DNA of 64,000 nucleotides from Nematopogon swammerdamellus (taxonomy: Eukaryota; Arthropoda; Insecta; Lepidoptera; Adelidae). The stretch lies in NCBI GenBank assembly GCA_946902875.1, contig OX336338.1, forward strand, positions 13,569,971 to 13,633,970. The letters run 5' to 3'. Under the pieces are notes generated by a model, which saw only the letters and a list, made by a program, of their open reading frames with translations, did no database searches and was not told the DNA's origin. Within the stretch, counting starts at the first letter, position 1. Every line of letters starts with the position of its first letter. A program made the position numbers and the translations under genes. Positions 19,311 through 30,999 of the stretch are shown piece after piece.

Positions 19311-20920
19311 TTTTGTGGACATACTGAATATCATGCCGAATTCTGTTCCGAATTCAAGAATTTGGATTATAATATAAGTCTTGGAAGCAGAATAATCAGA
19401 CGTAACATGAACCAACGATAATAATAAAATAACGGAGGTTTCTCTCTTTGGGACCCGACCATCGGTAGCCTGGGTCCGCCACGCTGCGCCGCCGGTGGTG
19501 GAAACTCCATTTGTTTTTTATATCAATTTTAGATTTTAATTTTTGATTTATAAAAAAAATCCAATTTGTTATGAAAATAAAATGTATGAATAAAGGAATA
19601 AAACACATTACCCTCCTTTTGGCTTCCCCGTAGTCGGGTAAAAATAATAAAACTTTGCAAATGTACCGAAACTAATTCAAAACAATAATACCTATGTAAA
19701 ATCACGCAAACTCTACATACTCCTTTCACTAGATTCTATGGTCTGCATCAACTAGATTTATCAGGCAGGACGCAGCCGCGAGCAAACACTTCGCTCGAAT
19801 GCATATGATTAGTATTATTATAAAAATGTTGCAAGTATTCAAAGATGTTATGGATCCAGAAGCAAGTTTCGGCACCTATATGTGTATTGTGCGGAGTTAT
19901 CTCAATACTTTTAGTTTCTTAATTTTACGGATTTAAATTCAGAACGTTCGCGTCGCGTCCGGCCAAGGCCGCTAAACAGAGTTTGTTGCAACACGATAAC
20001 GCCTCACGAATACATTCAGAATAACTAAGTATGTATTCAAGAAGTGCATGCTGCCCAAAACCAATGTGGTCATAGATTCTGATGTTCTGAACTTCTGTCT
20101 GATATATCGTTCTGATTTTGCGTTTTATAGAAAACTCCGTTGTCTGTTTAAGCAGTCTTAGCAGCAAATTCTTTCATTAGAATTTCCCCGATCAGTAAAA
20201 CCTAAAAAACGTATAGTGTTAGAAATAATAGAAATACATACCGACGGACGGAAGTAACAAAGCAAACGTACTTCTAGCAAACTGTGGACCGGAAGAATCA
20301 TTCGAGCCAAAGGCAAAGCCAAACATCTATGCAAAGGAAATATCAGTTGAAAAGTTCCTGAAATCGCTTAGTAGATAAATCCGGTATCGACATCGACGGC
20401 AGGCAAATATTAGCTCGATCCTCCCCCTGCACAGATTGTTCGGCTCGCGGTGAAAAGTCCATGCAAATATGTGAGTATGTGTACTGGTTCATAATGACTG
20501 GCGTCGTGTCGAGTGGCGCCTTCTACATATTTCCTGAGTGTTTAACAGTCTTGTCTATTCTGATCATCGGAAATGCTGCTGCAAGAACCAACTATTGGAC
20601 CCAACAACGCCTAATAATCGAAATGTCACTTTTTGTGACTCACTCGGATTCGACAAAGTTGGAAGAACTAAAAACGCATTTGCATTTAAATTAACGTGGA
20701 GGATAACATATTAGTATTTTTTGTATGTTATTGCAGATGGAATAATGAATCATTGGTTACTTGAGCTGAGCATCCTAGAGCTCCAATGTCGATGCGGAAG
20801 GCCCATTGGCAATAATTGGCATGTCCAACAGCGATCGTATAACAAGCGAATGTCAGTCGAACGAAACGGCTATACTTAATAGGTAAGTATAAACATGAGG
20901 AGATGTCTTCCTATGAGATG
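19311..20920. other. No gene recognised
   Basis: A 77-codon ATG frame at 20461-20694 has hydrophobic stretches but no family and no splice signals in a sensible place. 19612-19640 is a fragment of the CCCGACTA repeat in reverse. Confidence 0.4.
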
Positions 20921-20924
20921 AAAT

Positions 20925-21125
20925 ACCTCATCCTGAGCGCGTGTCGGTCCAATACTGGACATATGCCTCTCCCAAGGCACGCTTCCACACGTGGTCTTCC
21001 GCTCATTTCATCCATCCCGGCTACCTTTTTAAGGTATCCACCACCTAGCCGGGGAGCTTGCACTGCACGCCACGTTTGCTTGTTCGCGGCCTCCGTCTGC
21101 TGTCGGGTCTGCGACAGTTCTACCT
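20925..21125 (-). mobile_element. Probable RTE-like LINE 3' fragment
   Basis: Contains CGGTCCAATACTGGACATAT, GCCTCTCCCAAGGCACGC and CCACCTAGCCGGGGAGC. This word order is common where the minus strand carries an RTE tail. Frames are broken. Confidence 0.45.
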
Positions 21126-21400
21126 ATATTCAAGAAATCAAGTCGTCTCATTCTCTCTTAAAATTTCTTCAGTCATTCGCGTTAATAAATTAAAATATCT
21201 AGATCACGAGTACAAGTAGTTAGGTGAATATATGATCAACTAACTGTGCCTGCGGCTCCACTCGCGTTAAGGATAGCGTGATTTTACATTGCTGGCGCAT
21301 AACCATTCGGGGATATGTCAGATTGCATTGGTGAAAACCACATATAAGTCGCTTGACCCGTTCTCGAGTTATATATAAGCGAACATACACATGCAGTCCA
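21126..21400. other. No gene recognised
   Basis: Unassigned AT-rich DNA before the SINE. Confidence 0.35.
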
Positions 21401-21774
21401 GTCAGCCTCGATAGCTCAGTGGTGCAGACAGTCGACTGTTGCTATTGATTGTTAAGCAACGCTGGGCCGGTCAGTACTTGGATGGGTGACCGCTCGACTG
21501 TTGGAGGCTGACCGTGGTTCGAATTCCACGTAAAACTGTAGGTACCTTCCCTTCTTACCTTACTACCAACCCGCCCAGCTTGATACCACCGCACCAAACG
21601 TCGGTCGAAACGGCTATGTAAATAGTTTGTGTTTTCCATCCAGCTCAGTATACAGCCGGCACGACCTAAGGGAAGCACTGACATGGTACTTAGTTCACCC
21701 GGCGTTATGGGCTGACATCACGGATGTTGTAGGTGATGTAGCCAAACGTGTCAGTTTCCATAAAAAAATTAAAA
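21401..21774 (+). mobile_element. Composite tRNA/5S-headed SINE, best-preserved head
   Basis: Box A-like TAGCTCAGTGG lies at 21412-21422. Positions 21451-21493 (GTTAAGCAACGCTGGGC, then GGTCAGTACTTGGATGGGTG) are strikingly close to the 5S rRNA internal promoter. Box B GGTTCGAATTCC lies at 21516-21527. The body and 3' end match the other copies, with a short A-rich tail. ATGCAG at 21391-21396 recurs at 21775-21780, a possible target-site duplication. The head thus holds both type 1 (5S) and type 2 (tRNA) Pol III promoter parts. Confidence 0.85.
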
Positions 21775-21894
21775 ATGCAGACGTCAGACGTTGAATTTTA
21801 TAATATAATGTACAGAAAAGAATACAAGAGAAGCAGATGACGTGCAGCTGCGGCAGGTTGAGGTCATAGTGCACGTGCACGGTGCGGTGCACGG

Positions 21895-21966
21895 TGGGTT
21901 GATGGAAGCTTCACCGAGCGGAGCCGCCGCCGCGCCGCCGCCGCCGCGCGCGGCCTCGCCCGCGAT
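21895..21966. other. GC-rich kernel
   Basis: GCCGCCGCCGCG-type run of about 60 bp. No gene signal. Confidence 0.45.
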
Positions 21967-22199
21967 ATGCTTAGATAATGTCCAACGCAACACATTTTAT
22001 TACTTTCTCTGACAAAATATCAGCATAACATTCCATTTCCTATTTCTAGACTTGACTTTTAATATGCGATTTACATGCAGATGAAAACTGAGTGTCAGTT
22101 GCAAATGTTATGAGAATACCCTTCATTAATTACGGCTTATATTTACATGGATTAAAGGTTAATGTGTTTATTTGTAAGTAGGTTTATGAATGCTTTGAT

Positions 22200-22410
22200 T
22201 TCGGGTTGGTATCACCATCACCGCACCGAATGAAAGGTCGATCGAATCGGCTATGTCAATAGTTCGTGTTTTTCCGTCCAGTTCAGTGCAGCCGGCAAGA
22301 CCAAAGGGAAGCACTGACATGGCACCTATTTCACCAAAATGTTATGGGCTGACATCACGGATGCTGTAGGTGATGTACCCAACCATTTCAGTTTACATAA
22401 AAAAAAAATA
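22200..22410 (+). mobile_element. SINE body and 3' end, head missing
   Basis: GGGTTGGTATCACCATCACC, GTTCGTGTTTTTCCGTCC, GAAGCACTGACATGGCACC, GTTATGGGCTGACATCACGG and a poly(A) tail match the composite SINE family. Confidence 0.8.
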
Positions 22411-22436
22411 TCTTTGTCACAGCCGACTGACACCAC

Positions 22437-22565
22437 TTACATACATACACAACACACGCCGTATCCCGACAATCGGGGTAAGCAGAGTAATCGGTGTTGT
22501 GCTACAAGTATTCTGGAAAATTACAGCACAACACCGACCACAACGTTTAGCAAAGTAATCGGAAA
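22437..22565 (-). repeat. Copy of the 6838-7172 repeat tail
   Basis: TACATACATACACAACACACG, GTATCCCGACAATCGGGG and GGTGTTGTGCTACAAG repeat the right-hand part of the 6838 element with its microsatellite tail. Confidence 0.7.
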
Positions 22566-23235
22566 AGATAACTCACCACTTCTACTTACTAAATTCAGAA
22601 TTTTTCAGTAATAATTATTAATTCTGAATTCAATGAGTAAATTCAGAATTAGGTATTCTGGAGCACACCAGAGCAATTCAGAGTATAATGTGTGAATGAG
22701 TATGTGCATAGTGTAACATGGTGCTTTGCGTCTTAGTAATAAATGCATCAGGAAGGGGATGTAATTTAATTTAAGTATACCTACCTACGTTCTTTCACAC
22801 TACAAAGTTAGCGAGTAAGGTGGACTTAATGCATAAAGGTATTATCTACCAGTAATACCTGGGATTGTGGGTGATTTTGATAGTTGCTTTTTTGCTAAAT
22901 ATAAGTAAAGTGTAAATACATAAATGCATAATAAAATTTTACTAACTGCAAAGTATACATTTTTTACTAGTTTTGAAAAAAGTCACTAACATTTTATGAC
23001 AGCTAAACTAACAAAAATCGTATTGAAACGTTTAAAGGTCCAGTCAATTAATTGTCGTAGATGTGAGGTGAAAGGCGAGCGAGTACCGCACAGTGATTAT
23101 CATATTAATAGTTAGGCAGTTTGTTACTTGCTAGCGTCATTCAATTATCAACGTAAGTAATTAAAATGTGTAGCTAAACGTATGAAATCGTTCATAGAAT
23201 GCTTGCGTCATTTCTGAACTTCTTCGATGAGAAAA
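22566..23235. other. AT-rich DNA, no gene recognised
   Basis: AATTCAGAATT words recur between 22585 and 22680. Otherwise nothing. Confidence 0.4.
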
Positions 23236-23300
23236 CGGTGTTCGCAGCTTGACCGCGGCGGGGCGGCGGCGCGGCGCGCCGGTTTCCTCCCTCAGCATCG
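23236..23300. other. GC-rich kernel
   Basis: GCGGCGGGGCGGCGGCGCGG run. No gene signal. Confidence 0.45.
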
Positions 23301-23344
23301 AGCCAAGCTTTTCCACCGCAGACGTTAACGTGACACATTCAAAG

Positions 23345-23445
23345 TCCTTTTTATGGTTCCGTAGCTAGCGACGCTGGCAGGAACCTTTATAAAATCTATC
23401 AGGTGTCTGCCCGTCCGCCAATCCTCTGTTTATCACAGCCTGTAG
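23345..23445 (-). mobile_element. GTCY-type MITE end fragment
   Basis: GGTTCCGTAGCTAGCGACG and CTGGCAGGAACCTTTATAAA are the reverse complement of the fragment at 41090-41175. Confidence 0.6.
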
Positions 23446-24829
23446 CTCTTAAACGGCATGAGCGATCTTCTCGAAACTTGCAATGTTTATAGATTCCTGA
23501 ATAGATTTCAAAGCGCAAATTACTATTATTAAAAAAAAAGTATAAATGTATATGTTTAGTAAATTTTATAAAAAGTTACAGAAATAAATATTTATATTCT
23601 GCTCTAACCGAGGAGGCCCGACCGAGGCGATTATTTCAGAAAGTAAAGATAAAATGTAAAAAAACATTTAAGAATGTACTCAATTTTGTCCGACGGCATG
23701 AAATTTTTTTTAACACCTACCTACATATCTTGAAGGCTTAACTAAATAGAAAAACATTGCATTCTTATGAGAAAAAACCTTGCGTTTTACGGGCCGAACG
23801 GCGCGGCGGCGTGACCGCGCGGCGCGGAGCCGCGCGGGCGGTGCGCGGAGGAAGCAGGACAGGACACTTGCATCATGAAGCAATCGCGCAGCATTCACCA
23901 TGCATGGCCATGCCTCATGCATGCGAAAAAGGAATGGCAACGGAATCTTCTCTCTCTGCGCGTGAAAAAGTTGTCGGTGCTACATATATTATACACCTTT
24001 TTCCTGCCGGAATTATGAGCCTGTCAGTATTTAGGTACCTACTTTCATTTGGCCGCGCTCGCGCATGTTTGCGATTGTTGAGCATTGCGATTGTTTTCAC
24101 GAGGTTACCTCCAGGTGAACTGACGTACTGTATGTTGTGATTATAGCTCGGGAGAGCCGGAAGTTCACTTCTACCTGTTGATAGTGCCGAAGCGCCCAGA
24201 ACGTGAACCACGGCTCACACGTAAGGAAATTCATTTAGTTTATAATGCATTGCGAATTTCTAAGGTAATATTTTAGACAAATTACTTTGTTTAAATTATT
24301 ATGACAAATCTTAATTAAGTATGTACAAAAACACAATATAATTAACCCAATAATGAATACCTACTTCCTAAAAACTTTAATGTAATAAAAATCATTCATC
24401 ATGTGAACCGTTACCAATGCCCACATCGAAGATTACTTTGTTCAAGCCTTACTTTTGGCAGTTTCTTACGAATTTTAATCTAGGTTTCTGGTTCATCCCA
24501 GTTCAGAGAGGTGGGACTAGCGAGGCATCATGAGGACGTACAATGTTACTGTCCACTATTATTATCTACATCACAACTATTATTATTATAATTAACTATT
24601 ATTATTTGTATTTCTTAATTGCCATGCTTAGTATTTGTTTGTTTTTAGCCTTATCGTTGGTTGGAAAGTGGATCCCCTGAAAATCAGCTTCACTGTCTTG
24701 CACAGTGAAACAGCTGAGTGGGCACCATTTTCGTCACATGTGAGTAATGTTTATTTATATTTGGCAAAATAGTTTTTGTGAAATTTTGTGATGAATAAAA
24801 TTGTTTTTTCAATCTTTCAAAACAATTAT
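23446..24829. other. No gene; GC-rich kernel at 23790-23870
   Basis: The kernel is GCGCGGCGGCGTG-like. Frames that cross it on both strands (for example 23757-24140) are carried by composition and show no family. Confidence 0.4.
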
Positions 24830-24831
24830 TT

Positions 24832-25310
24832 ACTAAGGCCGAGCTGAATTCATGTTACCGATATACTTTCTGAAAAACAGTATCTCACTAAGGGCAGCGA
24901 GGCCCTATAAATAATCGTTTGCCCTTAAATGAATGGTTATCTTCACTATCTACACTAATATTATAAAGTGGTTAAGTTTGTAAGTTTGGATGTAGGAGGT
25001 AAGATAATCTATGAAAATACACATCCGATTTAAAAAATTCTTTGACCAATATTTAGGATGTACCTTCAGGGTGGAAAACGCTAGTAAATTATAAATATAA
25101 ACGTGATTTGGTTTTGTGTTATTCATGAATTGATATTTTTTACAATATTGATGTTTCTTTGAGTATGTAGGTATAGCTATAATTATAAGACCATGAACGA
25201 CGAGAATAAAATGTTGACTTTGACTTTATTGACTTTGAGTTAGTGACTTACTTTGATCGAGAAAGTATGTAGATATATAGTTTACGTGAAAACTGCTCCG
25301 CCCCTTCGCG
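24832..25310. repeat. Worn minisatellite words and dispersed-repeat ends
   Basis: 24832-24935 holds degenerate minus-oriented monomer words (AAGGCCGAGCTGAATTCATG). 25240-25310 holds plus-oriented words (GTGACTTACTTTGATCGAGA, AAACTGCTCCGCC). Between them, 24950-25085 matches the dispersed terminus type seen at 985. Confidence 0.45.
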
Positions 25311-25938
25311 AGTGTATTTACGTTTACTAACGGAAAACAACATAAAAACTATTAAATGGCTGACGCAATGCATCGGCATTTGTTATGTTATGTATGATGT
25401 ATGAATGAGCTGACCACAACCTACTCCGAACTGGTTAGGTATCCAGATCGCTTACCGCACGCTGCGGCTTACATTTAGGTTCAACCACTTCTCTATGCCA
25501 TGCTGGGCCGCCTCCGCCTCCGCTCTGAATCATGCGCACGTGACATATTTTTTATTACCAGTAAATTGACCCAAATGCACATAGACACCTGTTTATACAT
25601 ACTGAGTGGTATTTCCGTGGTTGGATTGCTTGATTTTGCATTAAGACCGCAACGAAAGGAAAGTGAGTTTTGTATGATGTAGTCAATTAATGTAGCACAC
25701 AATTTTAATGTAAAATTTTAATGAGAACCTACCTAGCCAAGTACATTCGACGCAGGAAAAGTAAAGCTAGCCACTGCACAGCAGCTGAAGTGCGGCGCGG
25801 CTGGCGTGTCTCGCCCACTCTTACCTTGTCCTGCTTCAGATGTAATTTGTGAAGTTTGCCTTTCGCGTTTCCTCTTGCAGTTTTCATGTTTTACTCTTTG
25901 CTCTTCAATTTAAGTTGCCATCTCTAAAGCAAATAAAG
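25311..25938. other. No gene recognised
   Basis: Unassigned DNA with only chance frames. Confidence 0.4.
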
Positions 25939-26338
25939 TTCAACCTCTAAAGCAAAGAAGTGTCGTTGGGTCATCGAGCCTTTTTTATCGGTACTACTAT
26001 GAACGCTATTCTGACGAACTTGCTTCCCTCATCCCTTCTCCTCCTGTTCGCCTTCGCCAAACCCGCCATACTCTCGCGGTACACCCATTGTAGTCGACAG
26101 AAGAGTTCTTCGAACTGCACGATTCTCTAAATCGTTCTTGAGTCGCACTGTAAAAGTGTGGAACGGGCTTCCGGAGAATATCTTTCAGTATTCCTACAAT
26201 TCACGGATCTTAAAATTGTTCATTAATAGCGTTTCTCCAGCGACATTAGTCCGCCTTCAAGCCGGACTGGCACCTCTTCGGGGGTGAATTTGGATGCGCC
26301 TGAGGCTTAGACCTCGGGCACAGCCACCCAGTAAAAAA
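25939..26338 (+). pseudogene. LINE C-terminal fragment, second copy
   Basis: Nucleotide match to 13083-13480: CAACCTCTAAAGCA, TTTATCGGTACTACTATG, GACGAACTTGCTTCCCTCAT, CGTGTGGAACGGG-like and CCTTCAAGCCGGACTGGCAC. Several stops and small deletions. Ends in an A-rich tail at about 26325-26345. Confidence 0.75.
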
Positions 26339-27079
26339 AATAAAAAACCTCTAACTTTACGGCGTTAATTAGCCGTCACTAGTTCTGTGCCTTGCTGGGC
26401 TTGTTTCATCTCATATAATGTACTAAATCATCGAAAAATATTAACTTTGTTTGATGTTCTGTTGAAGCAATGTTTGTTGCAAAGTTTCCAATCCAAGCTA
26501 TCCTTACGGGTAAGGTGCTGTTAAACCTAATCACGTTTTTGTTGTGTAATGTATATTATTCCAATGATAATTGCATGTAGGTTGTTGTTGCTTGGAGGCG
26601 GCCGCTGCCTGCAAGTCCGGTGCTTTTAATACTTATACGGTTTTAAAATGTATCTAATGGTCAGCTTAAAAGGTTGTAGCAGCGATGTGCAGCCGGACCC
26701 AGTGTCGCTTTACGACCTCTCGGAAATTGCTGCTGTAATTAAAAAAAAACAATGGGTGTAGGAAAACGTCGCAAAGTTATTATTAGCAGTCCCTGCGCAT
26801 GGCGACGGACAAACAGTTGTATCGTGCGACACATCTCACTCACGCGCAGCCAGCGCAGCAGTTCCGCTGGCATCGAATCGAGCGAGACCTTGTCTGAGCT
26901 TTAGGGACTAGTACTACTACTACTCTACATCTACGGGTACAACTACATAACTCCTTTGAACTACTACTTACGTATCGTAAACATTTTTTACCAGATTCCG
27001 ATGGCGATAAGTTCTTAATACCTACAATAAAATTTTATACAATTACATTCTTAAAGCGTTTATCCAGTTGCGTAATAAA
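26339..27079. other. No gene recognised
   Basis: 26725-26900 is less AT-rich and could hold a promoter or exon, but no specific signal supports this. Confidence 0.35.
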
Positions 27080-27748
27080 AAGCCGCAAGTGCGAGTTGGA
27101 CTCGCGCACCGAGGGTTCACACAATATATTTGTATTATACAGGGTGTTTGATGACTATAGGTCATAAAGCAAACCAAGTACTCGTGAGCCTATTTGGAGC
27201 AAAAAAGTTACATGACATTTTCTTTACGGTGAACTTTTTTTTCCATACAAAACTAAATAATTTTATTTAGTCATCAAACACCCTGTATATGTTCAAAAAT
27301 AATTGTGTTTTGGGTAATCACGAATCGCCTAAATGAAAACTGCAGCAATGGCTTGACTGTCAGGCATTCGTGTAATTTAAATATACAAAAATATATTTTT
27401 ATATGACATAAAACTACAGATTTATAATTTTCGGATTTATCCTTTAATTGTGCTATGAGACCTTGCTTCTTGCCAAATTTCATTACTCTAGGTCAACGGT
27501 AAGTAACTACTCAATAGGTTTTGATTTGATGCGCCAGTAGCAAAATTTGTGACATAATGGCCGTATCTAGCGACTGCGTTGACTTAGAAGCTTAAATTTT
27601 TTAACCGTAGACCTTAGTATTTGATATTAATTTCAACTTAATACCTCTACCCGTTCCTGAGAAAAACGGTCTTGACAGACAGACATACGCAACAACGAAG
27701 TGATCCTATGATGGGTAAGTTTTTCCTCTTTTGAGGTACGGAACCCTA
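27080..27748 (-). mobile_element. GTCY-type MITE with nested element
   Basis: Right end GAGGTACGGAACCCTAAAAA; left end AAGTGCGAGTTGGACTCGCG. Read on the minus strand this gives the common order AGGGTTCCGTACC .. GTCTGTCTGTC .. CGCGAGTCCAACTCGCACTT. The (GTCY) tract is short here (ACAGACAGACA near 27676). A TA-flanked element (27140-27285) is inserted inside. Related copies: 30060, 31000-31700, 34985, 41060, 45850 and 50740. Confidence 0.7.
27140..27285. mobile_element. Tc1/mariner-type MITE, 146 bp
   Basis: Perfect 18-bp terminal inverted repeats, CAGGGTGTTTGATGACTA at 27140-27157 and its complement at 27268-27285, flanked by TA on both sides. Too short to code. A related, right-truncated copy is at 39114-39242. 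Confidence 0.85.
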
Positions 27749-27900
27749 AAAAGTATAAACATAATATAATATTAATAACTAAATAATGATAATAAATTAA
27801 AAAATATATTTGTATTATATATTAATGTTTTTAAGTTTAAACGGTCATTCATTATACTCATTTAAGATTTCTTACCGATTAACAATACCTAAAAAGTATT

Positions 27901-28074
27901 TACAGTTCCCGGCAGCAAATAATGCGTGTCGAGCTTTAGAAAGAGACAATCCGGTTGTAGAGTGTGTTCCCTGTCGCACGAACTCGCACGCCTCTGTGCG
28001 ACAGTGACAACGCTCTACAACCGGATTGTCTCTTTCTAAAGCTCGACACGCATTATTTGCTGCCGGGAACTGTA
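27901..28074. mobile_element. Hairpin MITE with 62-bp perfect inverted repeats
   Basis: The arms 27901-27962 and 28013-28074 are exact reverse complements, starting TACAGTTCCCGGCAGC. The middle 50 bp are a less perfect continuation of the palindrome. Ends with TA on both sides fit a Tc1/mariner-type target. Perfect arms imply recent origin or ongoing correction between arms. Confidence 0.85.
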
Positions 28075-29400
28075 CATATGTCGATGTTCGCCCGCTAGGC
28101 CTTATCAGGAACCGCGGGAATTCCTGGAGCCGACGACGTCTGGTGTCCGTCCGTTGTACCACCAAACGTCAAACTGCTCTTTTCCGAAGATTAAAATCTT
28201 GTCCATTGTCACCTCACCTACCTAATACCTACAGTCATGGACCTAGACCTACATAAGTCGTCCATCTGCCAGTCTTTATTCTCTGATTTTCCTTGTCCAC
28301 CTTCTGTCCTGAAGTCTCGACGTTACGTGGCTTGTTCATCATGAATTTGTATCTACATAATTCGATGCTTTCCTTTCAGGGAGTATCGAGTATAGATAGT
28401 AGACATAATTTGTGTTTTTTAACCATATAATTCGTATTCAGAAAATATAGGTTTACGAGTTATTTTAAATTTTGTGTTTTTTTTTCTAAGACTTTTTTTT
28501 TTCTAAGACTTTTTTTTTCTAAGTTTTTTTTTACCTCGCTGTAAATTTTTATTAATATTTTTTTTTTATGTTGTATTTATTTTGTAAACTATAGACCAGT
28601 GGTATACATTATTCTACGGAGATCTACTTAAAAAAAAAATTGGTTGTCTGTAAAGTCGGTTTACGGGCGATAGTTTTACGTGATGACGTCATAAAGTGGT
28701 AAGACTACTGGGAACCGTTCTAAAGTACCAGGGCAGAAGAAATTGAAAGGATGAGTGTCTCGGGGCCAATTCTCTGTCTCTCAGTGACAGTTGCCCTTAT
28801 AAGACGTGACGTCATCACGTCAAAAGTTGTGAGATCGACACTCGTAACCATAACTTTTTCGTCGTTCAATAATTAATTCATAGTTATTTTTGCTAAGAAA
28901 GTGGAGATTTTTGTTATTTTACGATAAATAAACCATATGTACAGTTTCGCAATTACAATTCAAACATGTTTATAATAGAAACTGTTTATTCTTTTAATTA
29001 ATAAATTAAACCAATCTTGCTCCAAGGGAATTCACACCTTGAAAGCTATGCTCATTCATTACCTACACCTTTATATTTGTTACTCTTGCAGTCAGTGCGG
29101 CAGACGACACCTCCCGGAAAATGTTAAGTCACTTCAAATGTTATGAATTCTTTAATGTTTCTGAGTCACTTCTTGCTCTACATATTCATAACTTTGATCT
29201 TTCTTTGTTAATTCCTCTTTTTTATTTGGCGTAGATTTTGTTCAGCCCAATAATTGAGCTGGTCATATGAACGCAAATAATTGATTGTATAACCCTAGAC
29301 CAGAGGGTTATGTATGTTAGTTTAGGTTCGAATCGAAGTTTCGATTTTACTCCGCGCTTACTTCCCACCCCACTGCTCACCTCATATGAATAATGGTGTG
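28075..29400. other. No gene; T-rich tandem run at 28476-28533
   Basis: Three units of about 16 bp (T9 then CTAAGAC) are followed by further T runs. CAGTGGTATAC near 28608 resembles a hAT terminus but has no partner. Confidence 0.45.
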
Positions 29401-30059
29401 ATGATGTATACAAGATACAAGAGTGTATTGGAAAAAAAGGAACATTAAATTTTATTCAAAGAAACAAAACAAACTTAACAACAACTACACACTAATACAC
29501 TAAAACTAAAACTAACCTAAAATTAATATTCAGAAAATCTACAAAAAATACATTTCTGAAAAGTCCGCCGAGGCCCCGTCTCTGCCGACGCCAAGTGTAC
29601 CCACTCTGCACTACATTTAGCAGTAGGTGAGCGCGCGGTGTGTCGGTGGAGAGGGGGGCTCCAGATGCTGGCGCGCGACGCTTCCACGCTCGCCGCGTTA
29701 CCCCTCTGAATCTCAATATATATATATATAGCTCACATATTACATCAAGATAATATTTTTTGAAAAATCCATTCGAATTGATTTACTTACTTCGTTTTTA
29801 CGTGATGGATGAGCGCAACGAATGAACAAACAGACAAGCATTCCAAAAATGATCTCAATGCATTCTATTACTCATCCTTCATCCAAGGTAAGAGGAGGGA
29901 GCTAACAGTTTCACTTGGAATCCGAACCACGGTCAACCTCAACACGGTCGGACGGAAACCAATTGAAAATCGACCGCGCCCTCGTAGAAAATATAATTAG
30001 ATGAGAGCAAAGCAACGGTGACGGTGGCACGTGATCATGTTCACTTTGGCCGGTATTTT
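29401..30059. other. No gene recognised
   Basis: 29560-29710 is GC-richer and carries a chance minus frame. A short (TA)n run lies at 29718-29731. At 30040-30059 the word CACTTTGGCCGG is the end of a preceding GTCY-type copy. Confidence 0.4.
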
Positions 30060-30342
30060 AGGGCTCCGTATCCGTCATACGCCGTCTGTCTGTCCCAGGG
30101 GTATATCTCTTGAACCGTAATAGGTAACCCGTTGAAATTTTCACAGAATATGTGTTATTATGGCCGATATGACAACAAATAATAAAAATAAGAAAAAATA
30201 ACAAATTCACGGGGACCCCACACAAGAAAATAAAAGGTGTATGCGCGCCATCTACCGAAAACAGTATGAAGCAGAGCTGACCATGACATGGCGATACGAA
30301 ACCCTCGGTGCGCGAGTTCGACTCGCACTTGGGCCGGTTTTT
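30060..30342 (+). mobile_element. GTCY-type MITE
   Basis: Starts AGGGCTCCGTATCCG, has a GTCTGTCTGTCC tract, TATCTCTTGAACCGTAATAG and CGCGCCATCTACCG, and ends GGTGCGCGAGTTCGACTCGC ACTTGGGCCGG. Very close to 34985-35393. Confidence 0.75.
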
Positions 30343-30354
30343 TTATTCAAATAG

Positions 30355-30465
30355 CGTCATGTGGCGCCTTGCCACCCATAAGGTGTCTAACCATGGCCAT
30401 GGAAATTCGGTCGTATGCGGGGGTTGCGAATGCCATGCCGGCCTGACAGGTGCCTAGGAACCGAC
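30355..30465 (-). mobile_element. LINE 3' fragment (family of 8040)
   Basis: GTCTAACCATGGCCATGGAA, GGTTGCGAATGCCATGCCGG and CCTGACAGG match 12285-12365 in the same orientation. Confidence 0.55.
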
Positions 30466-30907
30466 GATCACATACCCGCAAAATGCGCAAGCATAGGGTT
30501 GTCGTATGGTTGCGCACGTGCATGGCATGTGTACATTATTGTGCACGCAGCAGTAGTGACTTATAATTAGTTATTGACTGTTCGCCAATCCGAAGCGACT
30601 AAGAATAAATTGCAGCGATAAGGTTTTTGAACTAACATCGAACGAAACACGCATACTTAGTTGGTTATCGCATATTTATTTATTTATTATATCAACAATC
30701 TCTCTTTCTATAGTGTTAATGAATTTGATATTTTGAACTGTCGAACGGTTACAGATTTTAACTTAATTGAAGGTACGTATAAGATAATAATACCAGGTAT
30801 TTAGGCTTCCTGCCTCCCTAGCCGGCGCTCATGCCAATTTGTACCTCATCGGCTTTGAAGTGAGGCAATAGAGGTCTGGAAATCGCGCTTACCGGGAGTA
30901 GACGTTC
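30466..30907. other. No gene recognised
   Basis: AT-rich, unassigned. Confidence 0.35.
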
Positions 30908-30978
30908 CAATCTCCCAAAAGCTTTAGACTCAATGGGATGGATGTTTTCCTATTGAGTCTAAAGCTTTTGGGAGATTG
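30908..30978. repeat. 27-bp perfect inverted repeat, 17-nt loop
   Basis: Arms 30908-30934 (CAATCTCCCAAAAGCTTTAG..) and 30952-30978 are exact complements. The hairpin is too short for a normal MITE and has no target-site duplication that I can see. Confidence 0.85.
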
Positions 30979-30999
30979 AATGATGCAAATTTCATTTCT

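Noticed and set aside
19140..19421. Overlapping frames on both strands in a GC-rich patch
   Set aside because: Low-complexity arginine, proline and alanine runs follow from CG-rich triplets, with no start context or splice sites.
21451..21493. 5S rRNA gene
   Set aside because: Only the internal control region is similar; the flanking 5S sequence is replaced by tRNA-like and SINE sequence.
23757..24211. Frames on both strands around 23800-24200
   Set aside because: Carried by the GC-rich kernel; no family and no splice context.
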